64,000 nt of DNA from SHLQ01 sp964610745 (GTDB lineage Bacteria > Actinomycetota > Acidimicrobiia > Acidimicrobiales > SHLQ01): assembly GCA_964610745.1 (NCBI GenBank), contig CAZSYL010000008.1, forward strand, positions 26,758 to 90,757, in the 5' to 3' direction. Shown in pieces: positions 23,599 through 32,504 of the stretch; positions within the stretch are counted from its first letter, which is position 1, and every line of letters begins with the position of its first letter. The notes under the pieces are model-generated. The model saw nothing but the letters and a program-made list of their open reading frames with translations, did not search any database and was not told where the DNA came from. A program made the position numbers and the translations under genes.

Positions 23599-25452
23599 AT
23601 GTTGCTGTCGACCATTACCGGTCCGAGCGATCTTGATGCGCTCACCCACGAGCAGCTCAGCGCGCTCGCGGAGGAAATTCGTGAACTGATCGTGGCTTCG
23701 GTCTCGCGGACGGGCGGCCATCTGGGATCCAATCTTGGCGCTGTCGAACTCACGATTGCGCTGCACCGAGTCTTCGATTCCCCCAACGACATCATCTTGT
23801 GGGACACCGGCCATCAAACGTATGTACACAAGATGCTGACCGGCCGCATGAGTGGCTTCGACGGCCTTCGTCAACCGGACGGGATAAGCGGCTATCCGTC
23901 TCGGGAGGAAAGCCAACACGATTGGATCGAAAACAGCCACGCATCGACGGTGCTCAGCTACGCACATGGCCTCGCGACAGCCGAGGCCTCTGAGCATGGC
24001 TCGGGTCGCAAGATCATCGCCGTCATTGGCGACGGCGCTCTCACCGGCGGCATGGCCTATGAAGGCATCAACAACCTCGGCCACGCCAAGAGCAACGTCA
24101 CGATCATCTTGAACGACAACGGCCGTTCGTATGCCCCGACCGTTTCACTTCTCACCGACTCACTCGTGAAGATCAGGTCGAACCCGGTCTACATGCGGCG
24201 CCAGGCAAAGATGGAACAGATCGCGGAGAACATCCCATGGGTCGGCGATCATCTCGAACGTTCGATCCATGCCACCAAGGCGGCGATCCGCCATATGTGG
24301 GAGCCGCCAGCGTTCTTCGAGAACCTTGGCGTGCACTATCTCGGTCCGTTCGATGGCCACGACATCGAAGGCCTTGAGGCCGCAATGCGAAACGCCGACG
24401 AGTTCAATGGACCGACGGTGGTTCACGTGCTCACACAAAAGGGACGCGGCTACGCCCCGGCCGAGAATGACCCGATCAAGAACATGCACGATACCTCGGG
24501 CATCAAAGCGGGCAGCTACACCCAGGCCTTCACCGAAACGCTCATCAAGCAGGCCGAAGAGCACCCTGAGCTCGTCGCTATTACCGCTGCCATGCCCGAC
24601 TCGACCGGGTTGCTCCCGTTCAGAGAGCGCTTCCCAGATCGCACATTCGATGTAGGAATTGCCGAACAACACGCCGTGACGGCCGCTGCTGGAATGGCGA
24701 TGGGTGGCCTCCGTCCGGTGGTCGCGGTCTACTCGACCTTCATGACGAGGGCATTCGACCAGGTCAACCTCGATGTTGGCCTGCATCGCCAGCCTGTTAT
24801 CTTCTGTCTCGATCGAGCCGGAGTTACAGGTGACGACGGGCCATCACATCACGGACTCCTCGACATGGTGCTATTCACCAAAGTGCCCGGAATGACCGTG
24901 TTTGCGCCGTCGAGTTATCAGGAGCTTCAAGTACAACTCGCCGACGCGGTCGACCTGTGCACGGACGGTCCTGCAATGATCCGCTGGAGCAAGCAGGCAG
25001 CTCCTTCGGTGACCGAACGAGAAGTCGGCGTTGGGCTCCGAGCGCGAAAGGCTCGGGAAGGTAGCGACGTCTGCATTATCGGCGTCGGCAAGATGCTCGC
25101 CGAAGCATCGGAGGCTGCGGAAGCTCTTCAGGCGAAAGGCATCTCCGCAACCGTCTGGGACCCTCGGGTGGTCTCCCCTCCTGACCCGGAGATGATCGAA
25201 AACGCCGCGGAACACCGACTGGTCGTCACGATCGAGGACGGACTGCGCAACGGAGGAGCTGGCGACGGCTTCCGAGACAAGATCGAATCGCATCTGCACT
25301 CGATCGGCGCCGATGCTGCGAGCTGCGAGATTCGGGTGCTCGGCATGCCTCGGACCTACATTCCCCATGACAATCCCGCCACGATCCTGTCCCGCTACGG
25401 GCTTAATGCGCAGGGCGTGGTATCGGTCGTGGAGTCTGCCCTAGGCGCCTAG
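23599..25452 (+). CDS. dxs: 1-deoxy-D-xylulose-5-phosphate synthase
   Basis: 617 aa from the ATG at 23599 (a TTG directly before it is in frame). DXS condenses pyruvate and glyceraldehyde 3-phosphate, the first step of the MEP isoprenoid pathway, using thiamine diphosphate. Visible features: SRTGGHLGSNLGAVELTIALH, DTGHQTYVHKMLTGR, the ThDP motif GDGALTGGMAYEGINN, the catalytic glutamate in DVGIAEQHAVTAAAGMA and the GDDGPSHHGLLDM loop. Length is normal. No other MEP gene is in the window. Confidence 0.95.
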   Translation: MLLSTITGPSDLDALTHEQLSALAEEIRELIVASVSRTGGHLGSNLGAVELTIALHRVFDSPNDIILWDTGHQTYVHKMLTGRMSGFDGLRQPDGISGYPSREESQHDWIENSHASTVLSYAHGLATAEASEHGSGRKIIAVIGDGALTGGMAYEGINNLGHAKSNVTIILNDNGRSYAPTVSLLTDSLVKIRSNPVYMRRQAKMEQIAENIPWVGDHLERSIHATKAAIRHMWEPPAFFENLGVHYLGPFDGHDIEGLEAAMRNADEFNGPTVVHVLTQKGRGYAPAENDPIKNMHDTSGIKAGSYTQAFTETLIKQAEEHPELVAITAAMPDSTGLLPFRERFPDRTFDVGIAEQHAVTAAAGMAMGGLRPVVAVYSTFMTRAFDQVNLDVGLHRQPVIFCLDRAGVTGDDGPSHHGLLDMVLFTKVPGMTVFAPSSYQELQVQLADAVDLCTDGPAMIRWSKQAAPSVTEREVGVGLRARKAREGSDVCIIGVGKMLAEASEAAEALQAKGISATVWDPRVVSPPDPEMIENAAEHRLVVTIEDGLRNGGAGDGFRDKIESHLHSIGADAASCEIRVLGMPRTYIPHDNPATILSRYGLNAQGVVSVVESALGA

Positions 25453-25527
25453 AGCGCTCCGGAAGCAAAGCTCCAAACGGGTTGAGTATCAGCGGTTTTC
25501 AGCAGCCGGCAGTTTAACTTGGGCAGG

Positions 25528-26172
25528 GTGTCCGATCAGCAGAGTCCAAATATTGTCCTTACCGGCTTTATGGGAACAGGCAAGAGTGCTGTCGGTCGGC
25601 GGATAGCGACGCTGACCGGTCGTACCTTTGTCGACCTCGACGCCGAGATCATCGCCAAACATGGCGATGCTGTCCAAGAAGTGTTTGAGCGCGACGGTGA
25701 AGAGGCGTTTCGCAAACTCGAACGCGAAATCGTCGCCGAGTTCGCGCCCCGACGCAACCAGGTGATCGCGACCGGAGGTGGCACGATGCTCGCAGAGGAG
25801 AACGTCGTTGCGTTCTTCGGTGCGGAGGTCTTCACACTCACCGCGACCCCGGAGGAGATTCACGACCGGGTAATGGCCGATGGCGTTGCGAGCCGACCTG
25901 TACTCGGCAGTTCCGACGATCTATTGGCGACGATCACCTCGTTGTTGGCCGAACGCCAAGAGGCATATGCCAAGTTCACCTCGGTCGACACCACTGGGAA
26001 ATCGATCGAGCAAGTAGTCGATGCACTACGAGATGCCGGAGCGCCAATCGATCAAGAAAAGGTCGTCGACCCTGAGGCCGCCAAAGGCAAGGTGGATCAG
26101 ATTCTGTACGGCGTTATCGCCGTCGCAGCGGTCATCGTCGTGATCCTGCTCATCCTTGTTCTCACCTTCTAG
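25528..26172 (+). CDS. aroK: Shikimate kinase with a C-terminal membrane anchor
   Basis: 214 aa from the GTG at 25528 (a TTG at 25519 is also in frame; TAACTT lies 8 nt before the GTG). The kinase domain (about 1-165) has the P-loop GFMGTGKS, the shikimate-binding DLDAEI, the FERDGEEAFRKLE segment, the GGG motif (ATGGGTML) and SRPVL. It phosphorylates shikimate in the chorismate pathway. Unusually, the protein continues for about 45 residues and ends in one strongly hydrophobic helix (ILYGVIAVAAVIVVILLILV), giving a tail-anchored form. The other aro genes are not nearby. Confidence 0.88.
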   Translation: MSDQQSPNIVLTGFMGTGKSAVGRRIATLTGRTFVDLDAEIIAKHGDAVQEVFERDGEEAFRKLEREIVAEFAPRRNQVIATGGGTMLAEENVVAFFGAEVFTLTATPEEIHDRVMADGVASRPVLGSSDDLLATITSLLAERQEAYAKFTSVDTTGKSIEQVVDALRDAGAPIDQEKVVDPEAAKGKVDQILYGVIAVAAVIVVILLILVLTF

Positions 26173-26296
26173 ATCGCTCGCAACCGGCCGCCTCTACCTT
26201 GCAAGTGGGTGCAACGCATTCAAAAAGCACCTGAGTAGCAGGTAAGGAGGCCAATAGAAGTCGTCACAGCGATGAGTGCTTTGCCCGCAAGCCTGT

Positions 26297-26302
26297 TATA
26301 GC
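26297..26302 (+). promoter_or_regulatory. -10-like box of a leaderless start
   Basis: TATAGC lies 7 nt before the ATG at 26310. That distance puts transcription start at or next to the A of the ATG, and there is no Shine-Dalgarno, so the cyclophilin gene is probably leaderless. No convincing -35 box is seen. Confidence 0.4.
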
Positions 26303-26309
26303 TATTCGA

Positions 26310-27686
26310 ATGCCTTCGAATCGCTTTCGCTCCCTCGTCGCGGCCCTGATGGGTCTTGCACTCCTTATCTCTGCGTGCAGCGGCGACGACAACGCCTCAG
26401 GTGACGAGCCAGGAGCCGTCGACACCGATGCCAACGTCGAACCATCTGCACTCGACGGGGTCGATCCTTTTCTTCCAGATCTCAGCGGACCGGTCGACCC
26501 CGAGTCGGTCACTAGCCTGGTGTCTGCGCTTACCGGCGTTGAGCCCGCCGCCGAGGAACTGACATGTCTCACCGACATCGCCGAGGACGACAGTCTTTTG
26601 ACCGAAGTGTTTAACGGATTCGGCACCCAGGGATACGTCCTCGAACCTGAGGGATTTACTGCACTCACGGTCAACACTCACGAGTGTGTGGCTAACGAGA
26701 CTCTCGTCAACTCGCTGACGTCGCTGTCCGCTCTCGAGGGTGAAGGCAACGATGCCTTTCTCGCCTGCATCGAAACACGGATCAACGACGAGACCAACGG
26801 TGACCTCGCCTACACCGGCCTGTCCGCTCTCCTCGTTCAGTTCGAGATTCCCGAAGGTTCGGTCGAATTCGCACTCGACGCAGTCACCGAATGCGTCACT
26901 CCCGAAGATCTTGCCGAACAGCTCAGCTTCCAGACCGAGAGCTTGCAGGGCTTTTCGGTCGAGGTCGACCGTGAGTGTGTCGTCGACGGGCTCGACGAAG
27001 AGACCGTTACCGCGTTCTGGACCTCCTTCATGCTCAATCAGGGAGATGGCTCGGAGAGTCGCACGCTGATCGAATCGTGTACCTCAAGTTTCAACTCGGA
27101 TCTCGCTCAAGAGCTCCCGGCAGACTTTGAGCCGTGGGCCGGCGTGAGCGCACTCTCCGGTGTCGACCCCTTCATTCGCAACGGTGTCTACTCCGAGGCT
27201 CCCCCGCTGCTCCTCGAGGACGGCGTCGACTACCAGGCCGTGCTGACCACGACCGACGGCGAGTTCACCATCGACCTGTTCGAAGAAACCGCACCGATTA
27301 CCGTGAACAACTTCGTCGCTCTCGCCCGCGACGGCTACTACGACGCCACGATCTTCCATCGCGTGCTCGAGGGGTTCATGGCCCAAGGCGGCGACCCGAC
27401 CGGCACGGGCACCGGCGGCCCCGGCTACAGCTTTGACGATGAGCAAAGCGCGCTGACCGACATCGATCGACGAGGCCTGCTCGCCATGGCCAATTCGGGA
27501 CCCAACACCAACGGCAGTCAGTTCTTCATTACGTTCGAACCCGCTGACTTCCTCAACGGCATGCACGCTGTGTTCGGCGAGGTCCTCGATGGCGATGACA
27601 TCTTTGCTCAGGTCGACCTGCGTGACCCCGAGCAGCCAACGAATCGTGGCGAGCAGATCATCAGCGTCGTCATCACCGAAAACTAA
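26310..27686 (+). CDS. Cyclophilin-type peptidyl-prolyl isomerase lipoprotein with N-terminal Cys-repeat domain
   Basis: 458 aa. The signal peptide ends in the lipobox LISAC. Residues about 40-290 contain at least four units of the pattern C-hydrophobic-xxx-I/L...C-x-x-E/D-L (for example ACIETRIND...TECVTPEDL and RECVVDG...ESCTSS). Residues about 300-458 are a cyclophilin domain: FTIDLFEETAPITVNNFVAL, FHRVLEGFMAQGGDPTGTGTGG, the active-site FHR/QF (SQFFITF) and HAVFGEVLDG. It should catalyse proline isomerisation outside the cell membrane. The Cys-repeat part resembles the lipoprotein at 269-1054. The fusion is unusual to me. Confidence 0.88.
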   Translation: MPSNRFRSLVAALMGLALLISACSGDDNASGDEPGAVDTDANVEPSALDGVDPFLPDLSGPVDPESVTSLVSALTGVEPAAEELTCLTDIAEDDSLLTEVFNGFGTQGYVLEPEGFTALTVNTHECVANETLVNSLTSLSALEGEGNDAFLACIETRINDETNGDLAYTGLSALLVQFEIPEGSVEFALDAVTECVTPEDLAEQLSFQTESLQGFSVEVDRECVVDGLDEETVTAFWTSFMLNQGDGSESRTLIESCTSSFNSDLAQELPADFEPWAGVSALSGVDPFIRNGVYSEAPPLLLEDGVDYQAVLTTTDGEFTIDLFEETAPITVNNFVALARDGYYDATIFHRVLEGFMAQGGDPTGTGTGGPGYSFDDEQSALTDIDRRGLLAMANSGPNTNGSQFFITFEPADFLNGMHAVFGEVLDGDDIFAQVDLRDPEQPTNRGEQIISVVITEN

Positions 27687-27699
27687 ACCCTCCCTCCAC

Positions 27700-27785
27700 G
27701 GGGTCAGGTCTCATTCTCACCGCATCCCGCCCAGCCTCCTTGCAGCCACCGGGTCGATTTCGGTGGGGTCAGGTCTCATTGTCAC
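27700..27785 (+). repeat. Two direct copies of the REP-like motif
   Basis: GGGGTCAGGTCTCATTCTCAC (27700-27720 region) and its variant at 27764-27785 repeat the core GGGGTCAGGTCTCA found in the element at 19155-19401, now as two direct copies 64 bp apart in the gap between the cyclophilin and peptidase genes. The tails differ (TTCTCAC and TTGTCAC rather than CTTTCAC). They belong to the same dispersed family, about 8 kb from the first element. Confidence 0.7.
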
Positions 27786-27824
27786 TTCCGTTGCCTCAGC
27801 GGCGCGACCCTGTAGTTTGCGATC

Positions 27825-29210
27825 ATGGCAGGTAGCGACATACTGAACGGCGAATCGGCACTCACGCGGCAGGCCGTCGATCTGCTGCAGGTCATGATCC
27901 GCAACGAGTGCGTCAATGACGGCAGCGAAGACACCGGGCACGAATCCCGCAACGCCGATGTGCTCCGCCAAGTGATTGAGGGAACGGGCCTCGACGTGCA
28001 GACGTTCGAGCCGTACCCCGACCGGGCATCGGTCGTGGCCCGAATAGAGGGGTCAGATCCCAACGCCCCGAGCCTCTGCCTGATGGGCCATACCGATGTC
28101 GTGCCGGTGAACCCCGACGGCTGGTCTCACGACCCGTTCGGCGGCGAGCTGATCGACGGGGAGATCTGGGGTCGTGGTGCGGTTGACATGTTGAACATCA
28201 CCTCGTCTATGGCCGTGGCATTCCGGCACCTCGCCGACACGAACTTCAAACCCAAGGGGGACGTCATTTTCTTCGGTGTGGCCGACGAGGAGGCCGGCTC
28301 AACGGTCGGCGCTGAGTGGTTTGCGCAAAACGAGTGGGAGGCAATCGAGGCCGACTACGTACTGACCGAGAGCGGCGGCATCCACCTCGGGAGCCCGGAG
28401 ACTCCATCGATCATGATGAATGTCGGCGAAAAGGGCATCGAGTGGCGCCGGATTCGAGTCCGCGGAACGCCCGGTCATGGCTCACGACCATTTCGGAGCG
28501 ACAACGCGCTGGTGCGAGCTGCCGCCGTCGTCCAGCGACTGGCCGAATACCGGCCACAGCCAAGGTTCACCGAGCTCTGGCGTGGGCAGGTCGCATCGTT
28601 CGGGTTCGATGCGGAGACCACTGCCGCGCTGCTCGACCCGAGCGCCATCACCGAATACCTAGAGGAGTTCCCGTTTCCTGGTGTGGCCAGCCATTTCTAC
28701 AGTTGCACACACACGACGATGTCACCCAATGTCGTCAACGCGCCGGGAGCGCAGAAGTCGAACATCATCCCCGACCACATCGAAATCGATGTCGACATTC
28801 GCACGCTGCCCGGCGAAACGAGTAAAGACGTCGATGTCCATCTCCGCGCAGCACTCGGTGACGAACTCGCCGACGCTGTCGAGGTCGAGACGATCCTGGC
28901 CTACCAGTCCTCGATGAGCCCGACGACCACGCCGCTTTGGGATTCGATTCAACGGGCGGTCGCCAAACCGTTTCCCACCGCAGACGTAGCGCCACACCTC
29001 ATTGTTGGATTCACCGATAGTCGCGTCTATCGCGAACGAGGAAAGATCGCATACGGTGCCGGTTTGTTCAGCCCAACCCTCGATGCCATTAGTTTCAGCG
29101 ACCGGTTTCATGGAAACGACGAACGAATCGATGTCGAATCGATGGCGCTTAGCACCCAGTTCTTCATCGACACGGTTCGAGACTTCGGCAGCGGCGGTTC
29201 GGGTTCGTGA
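27825..29210 (+). CDS. M20-family metallopeptidase/deacylase (ArgE/DapE-like)
   Basis: 461 aa. Di-zinc ligands of the M20 family are visible: H89 and D91 (GHTDVVP), D121 (GRGAVDM), catalytic E155 with E156 (ADEEAGS), a later glutamate (TESGG) and a C-terminal His in FHGNDERI. The lid domain lies between about 210 and 330. Members remove acyl or amino-acid groups from small peptides or N-acyl amino acids; the exact substrate cannot be read. A P-loop NTPase gene overlaps its stop by 4 nt (GTGA). Confidence 0.9.
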   Translation: MAGSDILNGESALTRQAVDLLQVMIRNECVNDGSEDTGHESRNADVLRQVIEGTGLDVQTFEPYPDRASVVARIEGSDPNAPSLCLMGHTDVVPVNPDGWSHDPFGGELIDGEIWGRGAVDMLNITSSMAVAFRHLADTNFKPKGDVIFFGVADEEAGSTVGAEWFAQNEWEAIEADYVLTESGGIHLGSPETPSIMMNVGEKGIEWRRIRVRGTPGHGSRPFRSDNALVRAAAVVQRLAEYRPQPRFTELWRGQVASFGFDAETTAALLDPSAITEYLEEFPFPGVASHFYSCTHTTMSPNVVNAPGAQKSNIIPDHIEIDVDIRTLPGETSKDVDVHLRAALGDELADAVEVETILAYQSSMSPTTTPLWDSIQRAVAKPFPTADVAPHLIVGFTDSRVYRERGKIAYGAGLFSPTLDAISFSDRFHGNDERIDVESMALSTQFFIDTVRDFGSGGSGS

Positions 29211-29776
29211 GCACCTCGCTCTCCACCCGCTGGATTGTCATCACGGGTCCGCCATCGTCGGGCAAGACAACACTGCTCGAGCTCCTAGCCGCAGATGGTG
29301 AACTCACGTCTGGCGATAGCACGAGACAACTGATCGCCGACGTCGTCGAGAGCGGGCGCGACGCGGAGGAGTTCCGTTTCGCTGAAGACTTTCAACCCCG
29401 GGTACTCGAAGCAATGCTCCAGGCGGAGCAGCGCCTCAACCCCGACGATGTGGTGTTCCTCGAATACGGTCTGCCGTGCAACATCGCGTTTCACCGGACC
29501 GAGTCGCTTCCGTTGACCGACGGGCTCGATGAGGCCGCGACCGCTCACCGATATGGGGCGGTCTTCATACTTGAGCCGGTCGGTTGGGAGAGCGACGCCG
29601 AAAGGGTCGAGGACGAGACTTATCAAAAGGTCGTCCACCAGCACATGTTCGAGGTGTACCGCGAGCGCGGTTACGACCCGATCCCAGTCCCGGCGATCAG
29701 CCCTGCAGAACGCTTGGCACTTGTCCGGGCCACATTGGGAGACCGATCGACTCGAGACCCTGAACCCAGCGACTGA
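29207..29776 (+). CDS. P-loop NTPase/ATPase (AAA_28-like), unknown substrate
   Basis: 189 aa from a GTG that overlaps the peptidase stop. Walker A is GPPSSGKT (14-21), followed by a DSTR segment, a helical acidic region, and a Walker B-like VVFLEYG. The arrangement (short kinase-like fold, GDSTRQLIADVVESGRDAEEF and a C-terminal YERGYDPIPVP) fits the small AAA_28 ATPase/nucleoside-kinase-like group. No substrate can be assigned. Translational coupling suggests a link to the peptidase. Confidence 0.72.
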   Translation: MSTSLSTRWIVITGPPSSGKTTLLELLAADGELTSGDSTRQLIADVVESGRDAEEFRFAEDFQPRVLEAMLQAEQRLNPDDVVFLEYGLPCNIAFHRTESLPLTDGLDEAATAHRYGAVFILEPVGWESDAERVEDETYQKVVHQHMFEVYRERGYDPIPVPAISPAERLALVRATLGDRSTRDPEPSD

Positions 29777-29831
29777 CAGTTGAGCACCCCAGGGCTCGCA
29801 CGGTCGTGCCGATATGAGGTAGACATCGGCA

Positions 29832-30962
29832 ATGGCAGCTCTTCTCGACAACGTGGACCCCGACGGCCTTCTTGAGTACTCGGTCGTATACACCGACCGG
29901 TCGTTAAACCACATGTCCAAGTCGTTCCAACAGGTCATGAACGACATCTCCTCGACACTACGCAGCGTCTACAACGGTGCGGCAGTCGCTGTTGTGCCCG
30001 GTGGCGGAACCTACGCTATGGAGGCTGTGGCCCGTCAGTTCGCCACCGATGCCAACGTGCTGGTCATTCGCAATGGCTGGTTCAGCTACCGCTGGACTCA
30101 AATCTTTGAAGCTGGTGATATCCCCGCCCACGAGACGGTGTTGATGGCTCGCCAGCTCACCGATGAAACACAGGGACAGTTCGTTCCGCCGCCAATCGAC
30201 GAGGTCGTCGCTGCGATCGCTGACCAAAAGCCCGACGTGGTGTTCGCTCCACATGTCGAGACATCGGCGGGAATGATTCTGCCCGACGACTATGTCTCAG
30301 CCGTCGCAACCGCGGTGCATGACGTTGGAGGCCTCTTCGTTCTCGACAGCATTGCCTCGGGAACCATCTGGGTCGATATGGAAGCCACCGGCGTCGACGT
30401 CCTGGTTTCGGCCCCACAGAAAGGTTGGAGCGGACCGCCGTCTGCTGGCCTGGTCATCTTGAGCAAGGCTGCGCAAGAGCGGCTGGCGACGACACAGAGC
30501 TCCAGCTTTGCCTGCAACCTTGGGACCTGGCGCAACATCATGGCGGCGTACGAGAACGGCGGACACGCCTACCACGCGACCATGCCCACCGATGCGCTCG
30601 CAGCATTCCGCGACATCATGGCCGAGACGGAGGCATACGGCTTCGACAAGGTGAAAGCCGACCAAGCCGAGCTCGGTCGGCGAGTGCGCGAAACGCTCAC
30701 CGCAAGAGGCGTCGTCAGCGTTGCTGCCGACGAGTATGGAGCGCCCGGCGTGGTTGTGAGCTTCACCGGCGATAGCGACGTCAAGAGCGGCTCGAAGTTC
30801 GCTGCTGCCGGTGTGCAGATCGCGGGAGGTGTTCCGCTTCAAGTCGGCGAACGTGACGACTATCAGACGTTCCGCATTGGCCTGTTTGGCCTCGACAAGC
30901 TCCAAAACATCGATCGAACTGTCCAACTTCTCGACGAGGCCCTCGACGCCGTCTTTGGTTAA
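29832..30962 (+). CDS. Class V PLP-dependent aminotransferase (alanine/serine-glyoxylate type)
   Basis: 376 aa. The PLP lysine is K197 in SAPQKGWSGPPSAGLVIL, with the PLP aspartate D172 in FVLDSIASG. The N-terminal PGGGTYAMEAVARQF and the C-terminal FRIGLFGLDK (substrate-carboxylate arginine) fit the alanine--glyoxylate/serine--glyoxylate/PucG group of class V. The amino donor and acceptor cannot be settled from sequence. The gene stands alone; the next gene converges on it. Confidence 0.85.
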   Translation: MAALLDNVDPDGLLEYSVVYTDRSLNHMSKSFQQVMNDISSTLRSVYNGAAVAVVPGGGTYAMEAVARQFATDANVLVIRNGWFSYRWTQIFEAGDIPAHETVLMARQLTDETQGQFVPPPIDEVVAAIADQKPDVVFAPHVETSAGMILPDDYVSAVATAVHDVGGLFVLDSIASGTIWVDMEATGVDVLVSAPQKGWSGPPSAGLVILSKAAQERLATTQSSSFACNLGTWRNIMAAYENGGHAYHATMPTDALAAFRDIMAETEAYGFDKVKADQAELGRRVRETLTARGVVSVAADEYGAPGVVVSFTGDSDVKSGSKFAAAGVQIAGGVPLQVGERDDYQTFRIGLFGLDKLQNIDRTVQLLDEALDAVFG

Positions 30963-30971
30963 AGAGCGTCC

Positions 30972-31952
30972 TTAGCGCTCCGCACCTCTGGTCTTCGCGC
31001 GCGAGGCCATGAATGCTCCGCCGATGGTGATCGCTGCACCGATGATCGCCAGCGTGGTCACCGAATCGTCTCGAAGCGCAACGCCAAGAAGGAGCGAAAC
31101 GACCGGGATCAAATACGTGACGAACGATGCTCTCACACCCCCGACCCTGCCGACGATCGTTGCCATAATCCAGTAGGCGATTCCGGTGCCGACCGCTCCG
31201 AGGAAGAGCACGGCGGCGAGTGGCCCGACCGACCAATCGTTGCCACCAATGGTCAGCAGACCGAACGGCAGAACCCACAGTGTCGCAAGACAAAGCATCG
31301 TGCTCATGATGTTGATCGGGCCGTACTTGGCTTGCAAGGGTGAGGCGAGGTTGACGGCAAAGCCGTAACAAACCGTGGCAGCGAGCACCATCAGCACCCC
31401 GCGTACCTCGGTCGAGCCTCCACTGCTCGAACCAAGGCTGATCAGCACGATGCCAAGAAAGCCGAGCGCGATGCCAGCGAGCTGAATCCCCTTCGGAGCG
31501 ACCTTGACCAACACTGCCGAGACGATGCCGGCGAACACCGGCGTGGCACCGTTCAGTAGACCAGTGACTGCGGAGTTGATGTGCTCCTGGGCGAGCGGAA
31601 AGAGCGTGAATGGCACCGCTACCCACAACAGTGAGAGCAGCAGAACCGAGCCGTAGTCTTCGCGTTCAATTGCCTTGCCACCTCCCCGAAGTGAGCGGAT
31701 CACCAGGAGGGTGATTGCACCAATTCCCACTCGTCCAAGCGTCACCATGCCAGGTGTGAGACCTTCCAAGGCCTCAGCAATCAATAGGAACGACGAGCCC
31801 CAGATCAACGAGACGCTAACGAACATCGCCCAGTCCGCGCCGGTGAACGAGTCGTCATTTGCAGCTTCGGCGGCCTTGAACATGGCCTTTGGTTGCGTCA
31901 CTGCTCCAGTCTCGCCGGACATGGGAGAAAACCAGCGTGGCGGTGCGGACAT
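30972..31952 (-). CDS. EamA/DMT-family transporter
   Basis: 326 aa; an alternative ATG lies at 31922. Two EamA repeats with about ten helices are visible, with LIWGSSFLLIAEALEGLTPGMVTLGRVGIGAI in the first and GTGIAYWIMATIVGRVGGVRASFVTYLIPVVSLLLGV in the second, the latter being the typical EamA end. Such proteins usually export metabolites or amino acids. It is divergent from the HxlR regulator at 32083, with an almost perfect palindrome between them, so it is a likely target of that regulator. Confidence 0.88.
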   Translation of the reverse strand: MSAPPRWFSPMSGETGAVTQPKAMFKAAEAANDDSFTGADWAMFVSVSLIWGSSFLLIAEALEGLTPGMVTLGRVGIGAITLLVIRSLRGGGKAIEREDYGSVLLLSLLWVAVPFTLFPLAQEHINSAVTGLLNGATPVFAGIVSAVLVKVAPKGIQLAGIALGFLGIVLISLGSSSGGSTEVRGVLMVLAATVCYGFAVNLASPLQAKYGPINIMSTMLCLATLWVLPFGLLTIGGNDWSVGPLAAVLFLGAVGTGIAYWIMATIVGRVGGVRASFVTYLIPVVSLLLGVALRDDSVTTLAIIGAAITIGGAFMASRAKTRGAER

Positions 31953-32030
31953 CGCGCGAGTTTGCGTACAAGTTTGGAAGATCGGGTCACTGAAGTTGCC
32001 TTCACAAAGGTTGGTGCTACATAAAACGTA

Positions 32031-32051
32031 GCGCTATCATTTTGATAGCGC
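32031..32051. promoter_or_regulatory. Perfect 9+9 bp inverted repeat between eamA and hxlR genes (operator)
   Basis: GCGCTATCA (32031-32039), three T, and TGATAGCGC (32043-32051) form a perfect inverted repeat. GCTAC/GTAGC (32016-32020 and 32028-32032) adds a weaker pair just upstream. It lies 31 bp before the HxlR start and about 80 bp before the transporter start. An HxlR dimer that represses both its own gene and the transporter is the simplest reading. Confidence 0.65.
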
Positions 32052-32082
32052 AAGCCTGTCATCACCGTCGAAGGAGAACTTG

Positions 32083-32433
32083 ATGACCAAGTCCACTCCC
32101 TTTCCCGGTCGTCCGGTTCGAGGGTCAGAGTCGGGCCGTCCCGTTATGGCACTATTCGACCTTCTCGGACGAGCGTGGGCCATGGGTATCGTTTGGCAGC
32201 TGAACCCCGGACCGTGCTCCTTCAGAGAACTCCAAGCACGATGTGACGGCGTATCCCCGTCGGTACTGAACAAACGACTCCGAGAGTTACGCGAAACAGG
32301 ACTCGTCGTCCATGGAGACTCAGGCTTCGCTCTCACGACGCTGGGTGAAGAACTCTTCGGGCATCTCGAGAACCTCGGTGCCTGGTCGAAAAGTTGGTCG
32401 GCCGAGCTCACCGGAAAAACCATTCCAGACTGA
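32083..32433 (+). CDS. HxlR-family winged-helix regulator
   Basis: 116 aa from the ATG at 32083, with AAGGAG 6 nt upstream. The HxlR core is visible: MALFDLLGRAWAMGIVWQLNPGPCSFRELQARCDGVSPSVLNKRLRELRETGLV...ALTTLGEELFGHLENLGAWSKSW. HxlR proteins act as dimers and often sense aldehydes, quinones or oxidants through a cysteine; C46 near the DNA-binding domain (GPCSFREL) sits near where such cysteines occur. Divergent to the EamA transporter. Confidence 0.88.
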   Translation: MTKSTPFPGRPVRGSESGRPVMALFDLLGRAWAMGIVWQLNPGPCSFRELQARCDGVSPSVLNKRLRELRETGLVVHGDSGFALTTLGEELFGHLENLGAWSKSWSAELTGKTIPD

Positions 32434-32504
32434 TGAGCTGAAAAACTCGCTGTCTTGCTCCACACGCATGTCACATTCCCATGCCTATCTGGTAAACCTC
32501 AGAC

